A stretch of 20,447 nt of DNA from JAKORR01 sp964608495 (GCA_964608495.1 CAZSOQ010000090.1:1-20447), one strand, 5' to 3'; positions 6,177 through 13,662 are shown, counted from the stretch's first letter. Numbers and translations: made by a program. The notes: generated by a model not told the origin, from the letters alone.

Positions 6177-7328
6177 TTGATCGCACCGCATGGCGGCACC
6201 CTGGTGAACCGCGTGCTGGAGGGCGAGGCCCTTCAGGAGGCCCTGGCCGAGGCGGCGAGTCTGCCAAAGCTGCCCGTGAACTACGACCTGGGGCGAGAGG
6301 CCCAGAACGTGGCGCGGGGAGTCTTCAGCCCGGTGACGGGCTTCATCGGCCCCGAGGACTTCGAGAGCGTGCTGACCACCAGCCACTTGACCAGCGGGGT
6401 GGAGTGGACCATCCCGATCATGCTGGATGTACCGGCGCGGGATACGGTCGTGGCGGGTCAGCGGTACTGCCTGGTCTGGGAGGACGACCCCTCGAGGCTG
6501 CTGGCGGTCCTCGAGGTCAGCGCCGTCTACGGCTGGGACAAGCGGCGGGCGGCCCAGGCCGTGTTCCAGACCACGGAGGACGCGCACCCGGGCGTGGCGG
6601 GCTACTACGCGCGCGGCGACTGGCTGGTGGGGGGCGACGTGTGGCTTATTGACAACAACCGGGGGGCCTTCGCGAGGCACAACCGGTTCCCGGCGGAGAC
6701 GCGGGCGATCTTCGAGGAGCGCGGCTGGCGGACGGTATGCGCCTTCCAGACGCGGAACGTGCCGCACGCTGGGCACGAGGACCTGCAGAAGACGGTGCTG
6801 GGCCTGGTGGACGGGCTGCTGATCCAGCCGGTGATAGGCAAGAAGAAGAAGGGAGACTTCACCGACGAGGCGATCATCGCGGCCTACGAGGTGCTGATCG
6901 CGGGGTACTACGCCGCCGACCGCGTGCTGCTGAACATCCTGCCCACCGAGATGCGGTATGCGGGGCCCAAGGAAGCGATCATGCACGCCATCATGCGCAA
7001 GAATTACGGTTGCACGCACATCATCATCGGCCGCGACCACGCCGGCGTGGGCAACTACTACGGTGAGGAGGACGCGATCGAGATCTTCCAGGACTTCCCG
7101 GGGCTGGAGATTCAGCCGGTGACGATCCGGGGCGACTTCTGGTACTGCAGGCGGTGCGGCCGCGTGGCCAGCAACCGCACGTGTCCGCACGGGGCGGAGG
7201 ACCAGTTGAGCTTCAGCGGCACGAAGATCCGGCAGATGATCGTGGACGGCCAAGCGCCGCCGCCGGAGATCATGCGGCCCGAGGTATACGAGGCCATCAG
7301 CCGGTTCGACAACCCCTTCGTCGAGTAG
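6177..7328 (+). CDS. sat: ATP sulfurylase (sulfate adenylyltransferase)
   Basis: A 383-residue monofunctional ATP sulfurylase, which makes adenylylsulfate (APS) and pyrophosphate from ATP and sulfate in the cytoplasm. The diagnostic active-site motif QTRNVPHAGHE is at residues 191-201, with the HxxH pair H197/H200. Also typical are GVFSPVTGFIGPEDF near 49, a TEMRYAGPKEAIMHAI block, GRDHAGVGNYYG and the C-terminal FSGTKIRQM. A metal-site-like C-x2-C-x8-C-x-H cluster (C324, C327, C336, H338) resembles the zinc site of the archaeal/thermophile-type enzymes. No APS kinase domain is fused; that activity is encoded separately at 11314. The TTG start at 6177 has a good upstream AGGAAGGTGA RBS. The next gene of the same pathway lies 2.5 kb downstream because a restriction-modification pair intervenes. 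Very confident. Confidence 0.96.
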   Translation: MIAPHGGTLVNRVLEGEALQEALAEAASLPKLPVNYDLGREAQNVARGVFSPVTGFIGPEDFESVLTTSHLTSGVEWTIPIMLDVPARDTVVAGQRYCLVWEDDPSRLLAVLEVSAVYGWDKRRAAQAVFQTTEDAHPGVAGYYARGDWLVGGDVWLIDNNRGAFARHNRFPAETRAIFEERGWRTVCAFQTRNVPHAGHEDLQKTVLGLVDGLLIQPVIGKKKKGDFTDEAIIAAYEVLIAGYYAADRVLLNILPTEMRYAGPKEAIMHAIMRKNYGCTHIIIGRDHAGVGNYYGEEDAIEIFQDFPGLEIQPVTIRGDFWYCRRCGRVASNRTCPHGAEDQLSFSGTKIRQMIVDGQAPPPEIMRPEVYEAISRFDNPFVE

Positions 7329-7341
7329 GTGCCTGGTGCGT

Positions 7342-7371
7342 TTGGGTGCCCGCTGCGTCCCGTGGTAAGAT
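7342..7371 (+). promoter_or_regulatory. Possible promoter of the restriction-modification genes
   Basis: TTGGGT (7342-7347), an 18-bp spacer and TAAGAT (7366-7371) loosely match -35/-10 boxes 41 bp before the methyltransferase start. Restriction-modification genes usually carry their own promoter, which supports the idea, but the match is weak. Confidence 0.28.
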
Positions 7372-7411
7372 GGTGACATCTGGCAGGGCGAGTTCGGAGG
7401 GTGAGCCTCCT

Positions 7412-8944
7412 ATGGCCGATGAAGCAGCTAGTGGGTGGAGCGGCGACGACCCTGGGCAACTCATGGTCACGGACGCGTCCGCGCGTGGAGAGCGAGAGAG
7501 GTCGCGGAAGCTTCTGGGGCAGTATGCAACGCCGTCTAGGGTGGTGCGGCTGCTCCTGGACTGGCTTGTGCGCAGGGCTGAGGACGCTTTCCTCGATCCC
7601 GCGTGCGGTGATGGACGGTTCCTGTCCCACGAGCACTCCACCGGCGTGGACTGCTGTGGCGTGAACTGCGCGCTGGCCCGAGAGAGAGCCCCGCATGCCC
7701 GGGTGCACCGTGTGGATTTCTTCGAATGGGCCGCCGCCACAAGCGAGCGGTTTGACGCGGTCGGGGGCAATCCACCCTTCATCCGGTACCAGAACTTCAC
7801 GGGTGAGATCAGGCGGCGTGCGTCGGCGCTGTCCGCATCGCTGGGCGCCTCCTTCTCCGGTCTGGCTTCCTCATGGGCCCCGTTCTTGGTGGTCGCGGCT
7901 AGCATGCTGAGACCGGGCGGCCGACTGGGCTTCGTGGTGCCTGCAGAGATCGGCCACAGCACCTATGCCGGCCCCCTCCTTACATTCCTGTGCAGGCACT
8001 TCGAGAGCGTCACCGTCCTAGCGTTGCGCGAGAAGCTGTTCCCGCGCCTGTCCGAGGATGCTTGGCTTGTCTATGCCGGCGGCTACGGGGACGGCACGGA
8101 GCACATCGGTCTCGCCGTGCGCGACACGGTCGCCGACCTTTCGGCCCTGCCGCCGCCCGACCTCAGAGTGCCCCTGCCGGAGTGGGTGCGCACAGGAAGG
8201 CGGCTGCGCAAGTATGTACTGCCCCGTCGCATTCTTGAGCACTATGATCACCTGCTGGCGTCGCCGGACGTCGTTCGCGTGGGCGAGGTCGCCGGCGTAA
8301 GCGTGGGCTACGTCACTGGGGCCAACGACTTCTTCCACCTGCGACCGTCCCGCGCGGAGCGTCTGGGCATCCCCCGTGACGTGCTTCGGGTGGCAGTGCG
8401 CAAGTCAGAGCACATCCCTGGACCGGTTGTGGATGCGGTTGTGGTCGGCGACTGGCTGGCGCGCGACCTTCCCGTCCTGTTGCTTGACCTGTCAGGAGTA
8501 GAGCGTCTGCCGGGTCCGGTGCTGAATTACCTGGACTCCTCGGAGGGGGTGGACGCGCGGCGACGCTACAAGTGTCGCGTGAGGGCGCCATGGTATGTGG
8601 TGCCTGGGGTCACGGTGCCCGACGCGTTCATGTCGTGCATGAGCGGCGGGGCCCCGCTACTTGCCGCGAACGCTGCAGACTGCGTGTGCACGAACTCAGT
8701 CCTTGCTGTGCGCCTACGCGCTGGCGTGGCACTATCACGACTGCAGAGTGGCTGGGCCCACCCTCTGAGCAGGCTTAGCCAGGAACTTGAAGGGCACGCG
8801 CTTGGCGGTGGCATGCTGAAGCTGGAACCCGGAGAGGCTGAGAGGATTGCCGTGCCGCTTACGCCGGAGAGGCTTCCCGAGGCGGATGAAGAGGTCCTTA
8901 TGGAGGGCGTTGACATTGCGCGACGCTGGCGACACCTCCCCTAG
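7412..8944 (+). CDS. N6-adenine DNA methyltransferase of a type II-like R-M system
   Basis: A 510-residue DNA methyltransferase of the Eco57I/TaqI-like adenine-N6 class. It has the motif order X-I-IV: GQYATPSRVV at 36-45 (motif X), FLDPACGDGRFL at 60-71 (SAM-binding motif I) and GGNPPFIRYQNF at 118-129 (catalytic NPPF motif IV). GFVVPAEIGHSTYAG and a C-terminal target-recognition region (about 260-510) follow. It transfers a methyl group to adenine in its recognition site, protecting host DNA from the neighbouring nuclease. ATG 7412 was chosen with GGAGG at 7396-7400; an in-frame ATG at 7370 is an alternative. Its 3' end overlaps the nuclease gene in another frame, so the two are coupled. It sits inside an otherwise sulfate-metabolism operon and its codon use looks more relaxed (more CTA, TTG, T-ending codons), suggesting acquisition. 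Specificity cannot be read from sequence. Confidence 0.88.
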   Translation: MADEAASGWSGDDPGQLMVTDASARGERERSRKLLGQYATPSRVVRLLLDWLVRRAEDAFLDPACGDGRFLSHEHSTGVDCCGVNCALARERAPHARVHRVDFFEWAAATSERFDAVGGNPPFIRYQNFTGEIRRRASALSASLGASFSGLASSWAPFLVVAASMLRPGGRLGFVVPAEIGHSTYAGPLLTFLCRHFESVTVLALREKLFPRLSEDAWLVYAGGYGDGTEHIGLAVRDTVADLSALPPPDLRVPLPEWVRTGRRLRKYVLPRRILEHYDHLLASPDVVRVGEVAGVSVGYVTGANDFFHLRPSRAERLGIPRDVLRVAVRKSEHIPGPVVDAVVVGDWLARDLPVLLLDLSGVERLPGPVLNYLDSSEGVDARRRYKCRVRAPWYVVPGVTVPDAFMSCMSGGAPLLAANAADCVCTNSVLAVRLRAGVALSRLQSGWAHPLSRLSQELEGHALGGGMLKLEPGEAERIAVPLTPERLPEADEEVLMEGVDIARRWRHLP

Positions 8945-9803
8945 CACAGCGGTGCCCTACCTGCGACTGGAGGACGCGCTCAAGGCCTTTGCCGAGGCGA
9001 CCGAGACGCAGAGCCAGTCTCACATCCGCCCGTTGCACAAGCACGTCGCCCTCCGTTTGGTGATAGAGGGCGGCTTCCTGCCCGAGGACGTATCGCCCCG
9101 GCCGCCGCTGGCTGCCGAGAAGGTGGGGAAGTCGTGGGTCCTTGTCTTGTCCCCCGAAGCTGAGACGAGTGCTGAGCAGACGGTGGTGGGTGGACTGAAA
9201 AGCAAGATCGTGGATGTGGTGGTGAGCAAGCGGGGGTTGGGGCCGGTTGTCGCGGTGTCTGTAAAGGGTACTATGGGAGCCTTCCGCAATCTCACGAATA
9301 GGATGGAAGAGGCTGCTGGTGACTGCACTAACCTGCACATGATGTACCCCGGGCTGGTGTACGGGTTCTTGTCCATCCTCAAGGGGCACCGCCCTGGGGA
9401 TCCCGGTGTCCAACCAAACGACCTTTGCTTAGACGACCGAGGCCAGGTTGTGCCGGCCGTGAAGCGCTACCACGACGTCCTGGTGACCCTCGCCGGCCGC
9501 AGGCTAGTGACGAACCAGCAGGCTAGGTACGAGGCCATCGCCTTGGCCGTTGTCGAGCCATCGGGCCCGCAGGCGGGTAAGGTCCGTGACGGGTGGCCCC
9601 CAGAGCAGAGCCTTCTGTCCCTCGGTCGGTTCCTCCCCACCATCTATGGGGCCTATGACTTGCGCTATCCGTATGTGGCGGCGCAGTTGGCGTCAGCCAG
9701 GCGTGTTGAGTGGGCCCAGACATCTCCCGCCTTCGAGGCCATCGCCCAGGGCGTGGAGGCAGACCTGTCCGTCGCACTGGGTTACGATCCGAGGATGGCT
9801 TAG
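8916..9803 (+). CDS. Putative restriction endonuclease with SxK-X13-E active site
   Basis: About 295 residues, with no family I can name with certainty. Its position, overlapping the 3' end of an adenine methyltransferase, makes it the likely partner nuclease. A PD-(D/E)xK-like core is visible: KIVD (D100), then VVAVSVK (S115, K117) and E131 exactly 14 residues after the lysine. The canonical acidic residue before the lysine is replaced by Ser, and the acid seems moved to the following helix. This K-X13-E arrangement is known from the Cfr10I/NgoMIV/EcoRII group. A conserved-looking block follows: NLTNRMEEAAGDCTNLHMMYPG. The start is uncertain. TTG 8916 has a GGAGGG RBS at 8902-8907; TTG 8910, GTG 8952 and ATG 8886 are also in frame. 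A solitary helper or Mrr-like nuclease role is possible. It is probably cytoplasmic, since no signal peptide is seen. Confidence 0.7.
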   Translation: MRDAGDTSPSTAVPYLRLEDALKAFAEATETQSQSHIRPLHKHVALRLVIEGGFLPEDVSPRPPLAAEKVGKSWVLVLSPEAETSAEQTVVGGLKSKIVDVVVSKRGLGPVVAVSVKGTMGAFRNLTNRMEEAAGDCTNLHMMYPGLVYGFLSILKGHRPGDPGVQPNDLCLDDRGQVVPAVKRYHDVLVTLAGRRLVTNQQARYEAIALAVVEPSGPQAGKVRDGWPPEQSLLSLGRFLPTIYGAYDLRYPYVAAQLASARRVEWAQTSPAFEAIAQGVEADLSVALGYDPRMA

Positions 9804-9880
9804 GCCCTATGCCCGGGGGCCAGCAGCCCGCCCACAAGAGACCGCAAACGCACCGTACCGGATTGTCAGGAGATCACACC

Positions 9881-11290
9881 ATGGCGCAGGATCACCGCGT
9901 TATGCTCATTGGGTGGGACAGCGCCCCGCCGGAGCTGGTGTTCGGCAGGTACCGCGACGCCCTGCCCACCGTGAGCAGGCTGATGGGGGAGAGCGGCTGG
10001 GGCAGGCTGCGAAGCACCGACCCGCCCATCACGGTGCCGGCGTGGACGAGCATGTTCTCGTCGGTAAATCCCGGCGGGCTGGGGTTCTACGGCTTCCGCA
10101 ACCTGCGCAAGGGCACCTACGACGGCAAGTGGATCGCCACGGCGGAGGCCATCAAGGTGGACCGCGTGTGGGACGTGGCGAGCCGCTATGGGAAGCGGTG
10201 CTGCGTGCTGGGAGTGCCGCAGACCTATCCCCCCAAGCCGCTCAACGGCTGCCTCGTGGCGTCCTTTCTGACCCCCAGCACCCAATCCCAGTACACCTAT
10301 CCCCCCGAGCTGAGGGACGAAGTAGCCAGCGTGACCGGCGGGTACATGCTGGACGTGGAGGGCTTTCGCACCGAGGACAAGGACCAATTGCTGTCGGACA
10401 TCTACCGGATGACCGACAAGCACTTCGCGCTGGCGAGGCACATGCTGGAGCGTGAGGACTGGGACCTGTTCATGTACGTGGAGATGGGCCCGGACCGCCT
10501 GCAGCACGGGTTCTGGAAGTACGTGGACCCCGACCACCGCAAGTACGAGGTGGGCAACCCGTACGAGAGTTGCCTGCTCGAGTATTACGCCCACCTGGAC
10601 GCCCAGCTCGGGGAGCTGGTGGACCTGGCGGGCAACGACGCGGCCATCGTGCTGATGTCGGACCACGGCGCGAAGCGGATGGAGGGCAACTTCCACGTCA
10701 ACGACTGGCTGCGGGCGGAGGGGCTGCTGCACCTGAAGCAGGAGCCCGCGGGCGTGACGGGGATCTCGCCGGACCTCGTTGACTGGCCACGCACCGTGGC
10801 GTGGGCCTGGGGCGGGTACTACTCGCGCGTGTTCATGAACGTCAAGGGCCGCGAGCCCGAGGGGTGCGTGGAGGCGGGCGACTACGAGAGTGTGCGGGAC
10901 GACCTGATAGAGCGCTTCGAGAACGTGGTGGACGATGAGGGGCGGCTGATGGAGACGCGGGCGCTGCGGCCGGAGGACATCTACACGGGCCCGTACGTCA
11001 AGGACGCGCCCGATCTGCTGGTGTATTTCGACGACCTGTACTGGCGGGCGGGCCAGGACCTGGGCCACGACACGCTGTATAGCTTCGATACGGAGATCGG
11101 TCCCGACGACGCCGTCCATGACTATTGCGGGGTGTTGCTCTTCCACGAGCCCGGGCAGACCGGCGAGAGCCGCTTCGAGGAAGCGCAGGCCGTGGACGTG
11201 GCGCCGACGGTGCTGGAGCTTCTGGGGCTACCGACACCGAGACACATGGAAGGGACGTCCCTGCTGGCGGCGGGCCCCGACCGCGACTGA
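9881..11290 (+). CDS. Alkaline-phosphatase-superfamily phosphodiesterase (NPP-type), copy 1
   Basis: A 469-residue protein of the type I phosphodiesterase/nucleotide pyrophosphatase branch of the alkaline phosphatase superfamily. The expected metal-ligand set is present: D13 (IGWDS), nucleophile T56 (PPITVPAWTSM), D205 and H209 (MGPDRLQHGFW), D261/H262 (MSDHG) and H413 (DAVHDYCG). The spacing matches the family well, so it should be an active two-metal hydrolase. There is no signal peptide, so it is cytoplasmic and could hydrolyse nucleotide by-products such as PAP, APS or PAPS, or a sulfated or phosphorylated lipid or glycan. The substrate is inferred only from its place between ATP sulfurylase and APS kinase. 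ATG 9881 follows a CAGGAGA RBS, and the next gene starts 23 bp after its stop. A homologue with the same fold is encoded at 12055. It lacks the Cys/Ser formylglycine motif of sulfatases. Confidence 0.88.
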   Translation: MAQDHRVMLIGWDSAPPELVFGRYRDALPTVSRLMGESGWGRLRSTDPPITVPAWTSMFSSVNPGGLGFYGFRNLRKGTYDGKWIATAEAIKVDRVWDVASRYGKRCCVLGVPQTYPPKPLNGCLVASFLTPSTQSQYTYPPELRDEVASVTGGYMLDVEGFRTEDKDQLLSDIYRMTDKHFALARHMLEREDWDLFMYVEMGPDRLQHGFWKYVDPDHRKYEVGNPYESCLLEYYAHLDAQLGELVDLAGNDAAIVLMSDHGAKRMEGNFHVNDWLRAEGLLHLKQEPAGVTGISPDLVDWPRTVAWAWGGYYSRVFMNVKGREPEGCVEAGDYESVRDDLIERFENVVDDEGRLMETRALRPEDIYTGPYVKDAPDLLVYFDDLYWRAGQDLGHDTLYSFDTEIGPDDAVHDYCGVLLFHEPGQTGESRFEEAQAVDVAPTVLELLGLPTPRHMEGTSLLAAGPDRD

Positions 11291-11313
11291 ACGACCGGGA
11301 AGGAGAGACGCAG

Positions 11314-11955
11314 ATGGCAAAGAGAGAGCCAGGAGCAGTGGTGTGGTTCACGGGCGTGATCGGGTCGGGCAAGTCCACGCTCGCCCAGGGGGTGCAGGCC
11401 AGGCTCCAGGCCCTGGGCCTGGACGTCGAGAACCTCGACGCCGACGAGGTGCGGGCGAACCTGTCGCCCAACCTGGGCTTCACGCCCGAGGCCCGCGACG
11501 AGAACACCAAGCGCCTGGGCTGGCTGGCGTCGCTGCTGAGCAAGTACGGCATCTCCGTGATGGTGGCGGCGGTGTCGCCGCTGCGGTACCATCGCGACCG
11601 CGCCCGGTCCTGGTGCGAGCGATTCGTCGAGGTATACGCGGAGTGCCCGCTCGAGGTGTGCCAGGAGCGTGACCCGAAGGGCCTGTATGCCAGGGCCGCG
11701 CGGGGCGAAGTGAACGACATCGCGGGGCTGCATCAGCCCTATGAGGCGCCGGTCAGCCCCGAGCTGGTGATACGCACGGACCAGTACACCATCGAGGAGT
11801 GCCTGGACACCATCGTGGCGAAGCTGGCGGAGCTGGGGTACCTGCCCGGGGGCGGGTGTGGGTCCGGCTACTCGGGCGAGGAGGGCGACGAGCCCTACGA
11901 CGACAAGGAGCGCGGGCAGGTGGAGGACAGGCTGCGGGGGCTGGGGTATCTCTGA
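11314..11955 (+). CDS. cysC: Adenylylsulfate (APS) kinase with C-terminal tail extension
   Basis: A 213-residue APS kinase, which phosphorylates adenylylsulfate to PAPS, the universal sulfuryl donor. The P-loop GVIGSGKST is at 14-22. Family signatures follow: DADEVRANLSPNLGFTPEARDENTKRLGWLASLL, VAAVSPLR, FVEVYAECPLEVCQERDPKGLYARA and GEVNDIAGLHQPYEAP. The catalytic domain ends normally near residue 177 (AKLAELGYL). The last 36 residues are an extra tail: a Gly-rich, then acidic linker (EEGDEPYDD) followed by QVEDRLRGLGYL, nearly the same as the end of the small RHH protein at 5893. ATG 11314 has an AAGGAGAG RBS. It is flanked by two phosphodiesterase genes in the same orientation. With the upstream ATP sulfurylase it completes PAPS synthesis; no reductase is nearby. 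Very confident on function; the tail's role is unknown. Confidence 0.95.
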   Translation: MAKREPGAVVWFTGVIGSGKSTLAQGVQARLQALGLDVENLDADEVRANLSPNLGFTPEARDENTKRLGWLASLLSKYGISVMVAAVSPLRYHRDRARSWCERFVEVYAECPLEVCQERDPKGLYARAARGEVNDIAGLHQPYEAPVSPELVIRTDQYTIEECLDTIVAKLAELGYLPGGGCGSGYSGEEGDEPYDDKERGQVEDRLRGLGYL

Positions 11956-12008
11956 CGTGCGCCGAGCCCCGGGCAGGATGGGCAGAAAGCGAAGAGACGC
12001 GAGCGACA

Positions 12009-12027
12009 GCCGGTCGCGACGACCGGC
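12009..12027. repeat. 8-bp stem-loop ahead of the second phosphodiesterase
   Basis: GCCGGTCG (12009-12016) and CGACCGGC (12020-12027) are perfect arms with a CGA loop, in the 99-bp gap after the APS kinase. A weak pyrimidine stretch (CGTCCTCGTT) and the next RBS follow. It may be a weak terminator or an RNA-processing/stability element that lowers expression of the last gene. Confidence 0.45.
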
Positions 12028-12054
12028 CGTCCTCGTTAAGGAGGGCCTGTGAGC

Positions 12055-13425
12055 ATGGGTCTGTTTGGCCGACTGTTGGGCGGGGACAAGCCGCGCACCC
12101 GAATCCTGGTCATCGGGCTGGACGGAGTGCCGCACTCCTTCCTGCGCGCGCAGATTGACGCGGGCAAGCTGCCGAACATCGCGCGCCTGGCCGCCGAAGG
12201 CGATCTGCGCGGCGCGGTGAGCATCCAGCCGCCCGTCTCCTGCGCGGCGTGGACCAGCTTCGTCACCTCGCGCAACCCCGCCAAGCACGACATCTTCGGG
12301 TTCATTGACCGCAAGCAGGGCACCTATGACGTCTACATCCCCAACGCGTCGGACGTGAAGGTGCAGAACCTCTGGGAGTGGCTGAGCCGCGGGGAGAGCC
12401 GCGTGGCCTCGATCAACGTGCCGGTGAGCTACCCGCCCAAGGCGGTCAACGGGATCATCGTCGGCGGATTCCTGGCGCCGAAGCTTGAGGGCGCGACCTA
12501 CCCGCCGGACCTGGCGGCGAGGCTCGCGGCCATGGGCTACAAGCTCGACGCCGATCCGTGGCTGGCCCACGAGGACCGGGCCAAGTTCCTCGATGAGCTC
12601 CTCGCCGTGCTCGACGCGCGCAAGCGCGCCGGTGTCGAGCTGCTGTCCGAGGGTGGCTGGGACGTCTTCCAGCTTCACATCATGGAGACAGACAGGATCA
12701 ACCACTTCTTCTGGCGCGACTGGGAGGAAGGCCAGGCGCCCTTCGCCCAGCGCTTCGTCGAGTTCTACCAGACCGTGGACGAGGCCGTCGGGGCGCTGGT
12801 CGAGGCGGCCGGCGACGGCGCCGTGGTGCTCCTGCTCAGCGACCACGGCTTCTGCAGCGCCCGCAAGGCCGTCTTCATCAACACCTGGCTGCAGGAGCAG
12901 GGCTGGCTCGTGCTGGACTCTGCCGGGGAGCGGGCGAAGCTGGCGGACATCACGGCGGCGACGCGCGCCTATGCGCTGGACCCCGCGCGGCTTTACATCA
13001 ACGTCACGGGCCGCGAGGCGCGCGGCTCGGTGGCGATGGGGGAGGAGTACGACAGGGCGCGCCGGGAGCTCACGGAGGCCCTCATGGGCCTGCGCGACCC
13101 CGAGGACGACAGCCCGGTCATCAAGCAGGTCCACCGGCGCGAGGACCTGTACCGGGGCGTGTACTTCGACCACGCGCCCGACCTGGTGGCCGAGGCCCAC
13201 GACGGCTACGACCTGCGCGGACGGCTGGGCGTGCCCACGGTCTTCGACGCCCACACGCCGCAGGTGGGCATGCACACCTACGACAACGCCTTCTGGCTGC
13301 TGTGGGGGGCGGCGTTCGTGGACGACTCGACGCCGTCGGTGATGGATGGCGCGGCGACTATCCTGGAGCTTTTGGACGTGGAGAAGCCGCGGGACTTCGA
13401 CGGCGTGGCGCGCGCGCGCAGGTAG
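12055..13425 (+). CDS. Alkaline-phosphatase-superfamily phosphodiesterase (NPP-type), copy 2
   Basis: A 456-residue member of the same family as the protein at 9881 and clearly its distant paralogue. Ligands appear in the right order: D23 (IGLDGVPHSF), nucleophile T67 (PPVSCAAWTSF), D213 and H217 (METDRINHFFW), D263/H264 (LLSDHGFC) and a late His (H407 in GMHTYDN). It begins with MGLFGRLLGGDK, a short amphipathic leader that is not a signal peptide, so it is probably cytoplasmic. Shared segments with copy 1 include AAWTS/PAWTS, NVPVSYPPKAVNGIIVGGFL versus VPQTYPPKPLNGCLVASFL, and the WLxxxGxL block after the SDHG motif. ATG 12055 gives AAGGAGGG a spacing of about 9 nt; GTG 12049 is an alternative with poor spacing. 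It is the last gene of the sulfate-activation cluster, and terminator-like hairpins follow. The substrate is unknown. Confidence 0.87.
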   Translation: MGLFGRLLGGDKPRTRILVIGLDGVPHSFLRAQIDAGKLPNIARLAAEGDLRGAVSIQPPVSCAAWTSFVTSRNPAKHDIFGFIDRKQGTYDVYIPNASDVKVQNLWEWLSRGESRVASINVPVSYPPKAVNGIIVGGFLAPKLEGATYPPDLAARLAAMGYKLDADPWLAHEDRAKFLDELLAVLDARKRAGVELLSEGGWDVFQLHIMETDRINHFFWRDWEEGQAPFAQRFVEFYQTVDEAVGALVEAAGDGAVVLLLSDHGFCSARKAVFINTWLQEQGWLVLDSAGERAKLADITAATRAYALDPARLYINVTGREARGSVAMGEEYDRARRELTEALMGLRDPEDDSPVIKQVHRREDLYRGVYFDHAPDLVAEAHDGYDLRGRLGVPTVFDAHTPQVGMHTYDNAFWLLWGAAFVDDSTPSVMDGAATILELLDVEKPRDFDGVARARR

Positions 13426-13472
13426 GCGGCCCCGACAGCCGCGCCGGCCCTACCTTTTGCCCCAGTACCTCC

Positions 13473-13493
13473 GGTCCCTCGTCGCCAGGGACC
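13473..13493 (+). terminator. Candidate terminator hairpin after the sulfate-activation operon
   Basis: GGTCCCT (13473-13479) and AGGGACC (13487-13493) are perfect 7-bp arms with a 7-nt loop. A pyrimidine-rich run and a second small hairpin, TTCCC/GGGAA (13502-13506 and 13513-13517), follow. A GCGGC/GCCGC stem with a nearby TTTT lies right after the stop codon (13426-13457). T-tracts are poor, as expected at this GC content, so the call is tentative. Confidence 0.35.
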
Positions 13494-13662
13494 CCCGCCC
13501 TTTCCCGCGCGAGGGAACGCTTGGCGGCCCAGGGCCGGTTGCCTGCGGCTCTCGTCGCGTCTAAGATTGGCGTCAGGCTGCCTCGGCCCTTCCCCCGTCC
13601 CCGGTCCCAGGGCGGGTAAGCCGATGGCCCTGAGTCGTGCATCTGGAGGAGGTGGGCGCGCG
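13494..13662 (+). promoter_or_regulatory. Leader region of the propeller/dockerin gene
   Basis: This upstream region must hold the promoter of the gene at 13663, but no clear -35/-10 pair is visible. A CAGGGC/GCCCTG stem (13608-13613 and 13627-13632) encloses GGGTAAGCCGATG, vaguely like the 3' part of a GEMM (c-di-GMP-I) aptamer. The other conserved aptamer parts are missing, so I do not call a riboswitch. A strong GGAGGAGG RBS lies at 13645-13652. Confidence 0.3.

Noticed and set aside
7412..9803. R-M genes as part of a larger defence island (BREX, DISARM, Dnd/phosphorothioation)
   Set aside because: Only one methyltransferase and one nuclease are present. No ATPase, helicase, PglZ or Dnd/Ssp protein is nearby. 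The adjacent ATP sulfurylase and APS kinase are ordinary sulfate-activation enzymes, not DNA-sulfur-modification genes.
9881..13425. The two phosphodiesterases as classical arylsulfatases
   Set aside because: They have a Thr nucleophile in a P-x-x-WTS context and lack the C/S-x-P-S-R formylglycine motif and a signal peptide, so the nucleotide pyrophosphatase/phosphodiesterase branch fits better.
13561..13632. GEMM (c-di-GMP-I) riboswitch-like 3' motif GGGTAAGCCGATGG
   Set aside because: The match to the terminal GGGTTACCGATGG element is suggestive, but the conserved GCAAACC and GACGCAAAGCC parts are absent and the spacing from CTAA is wrong.
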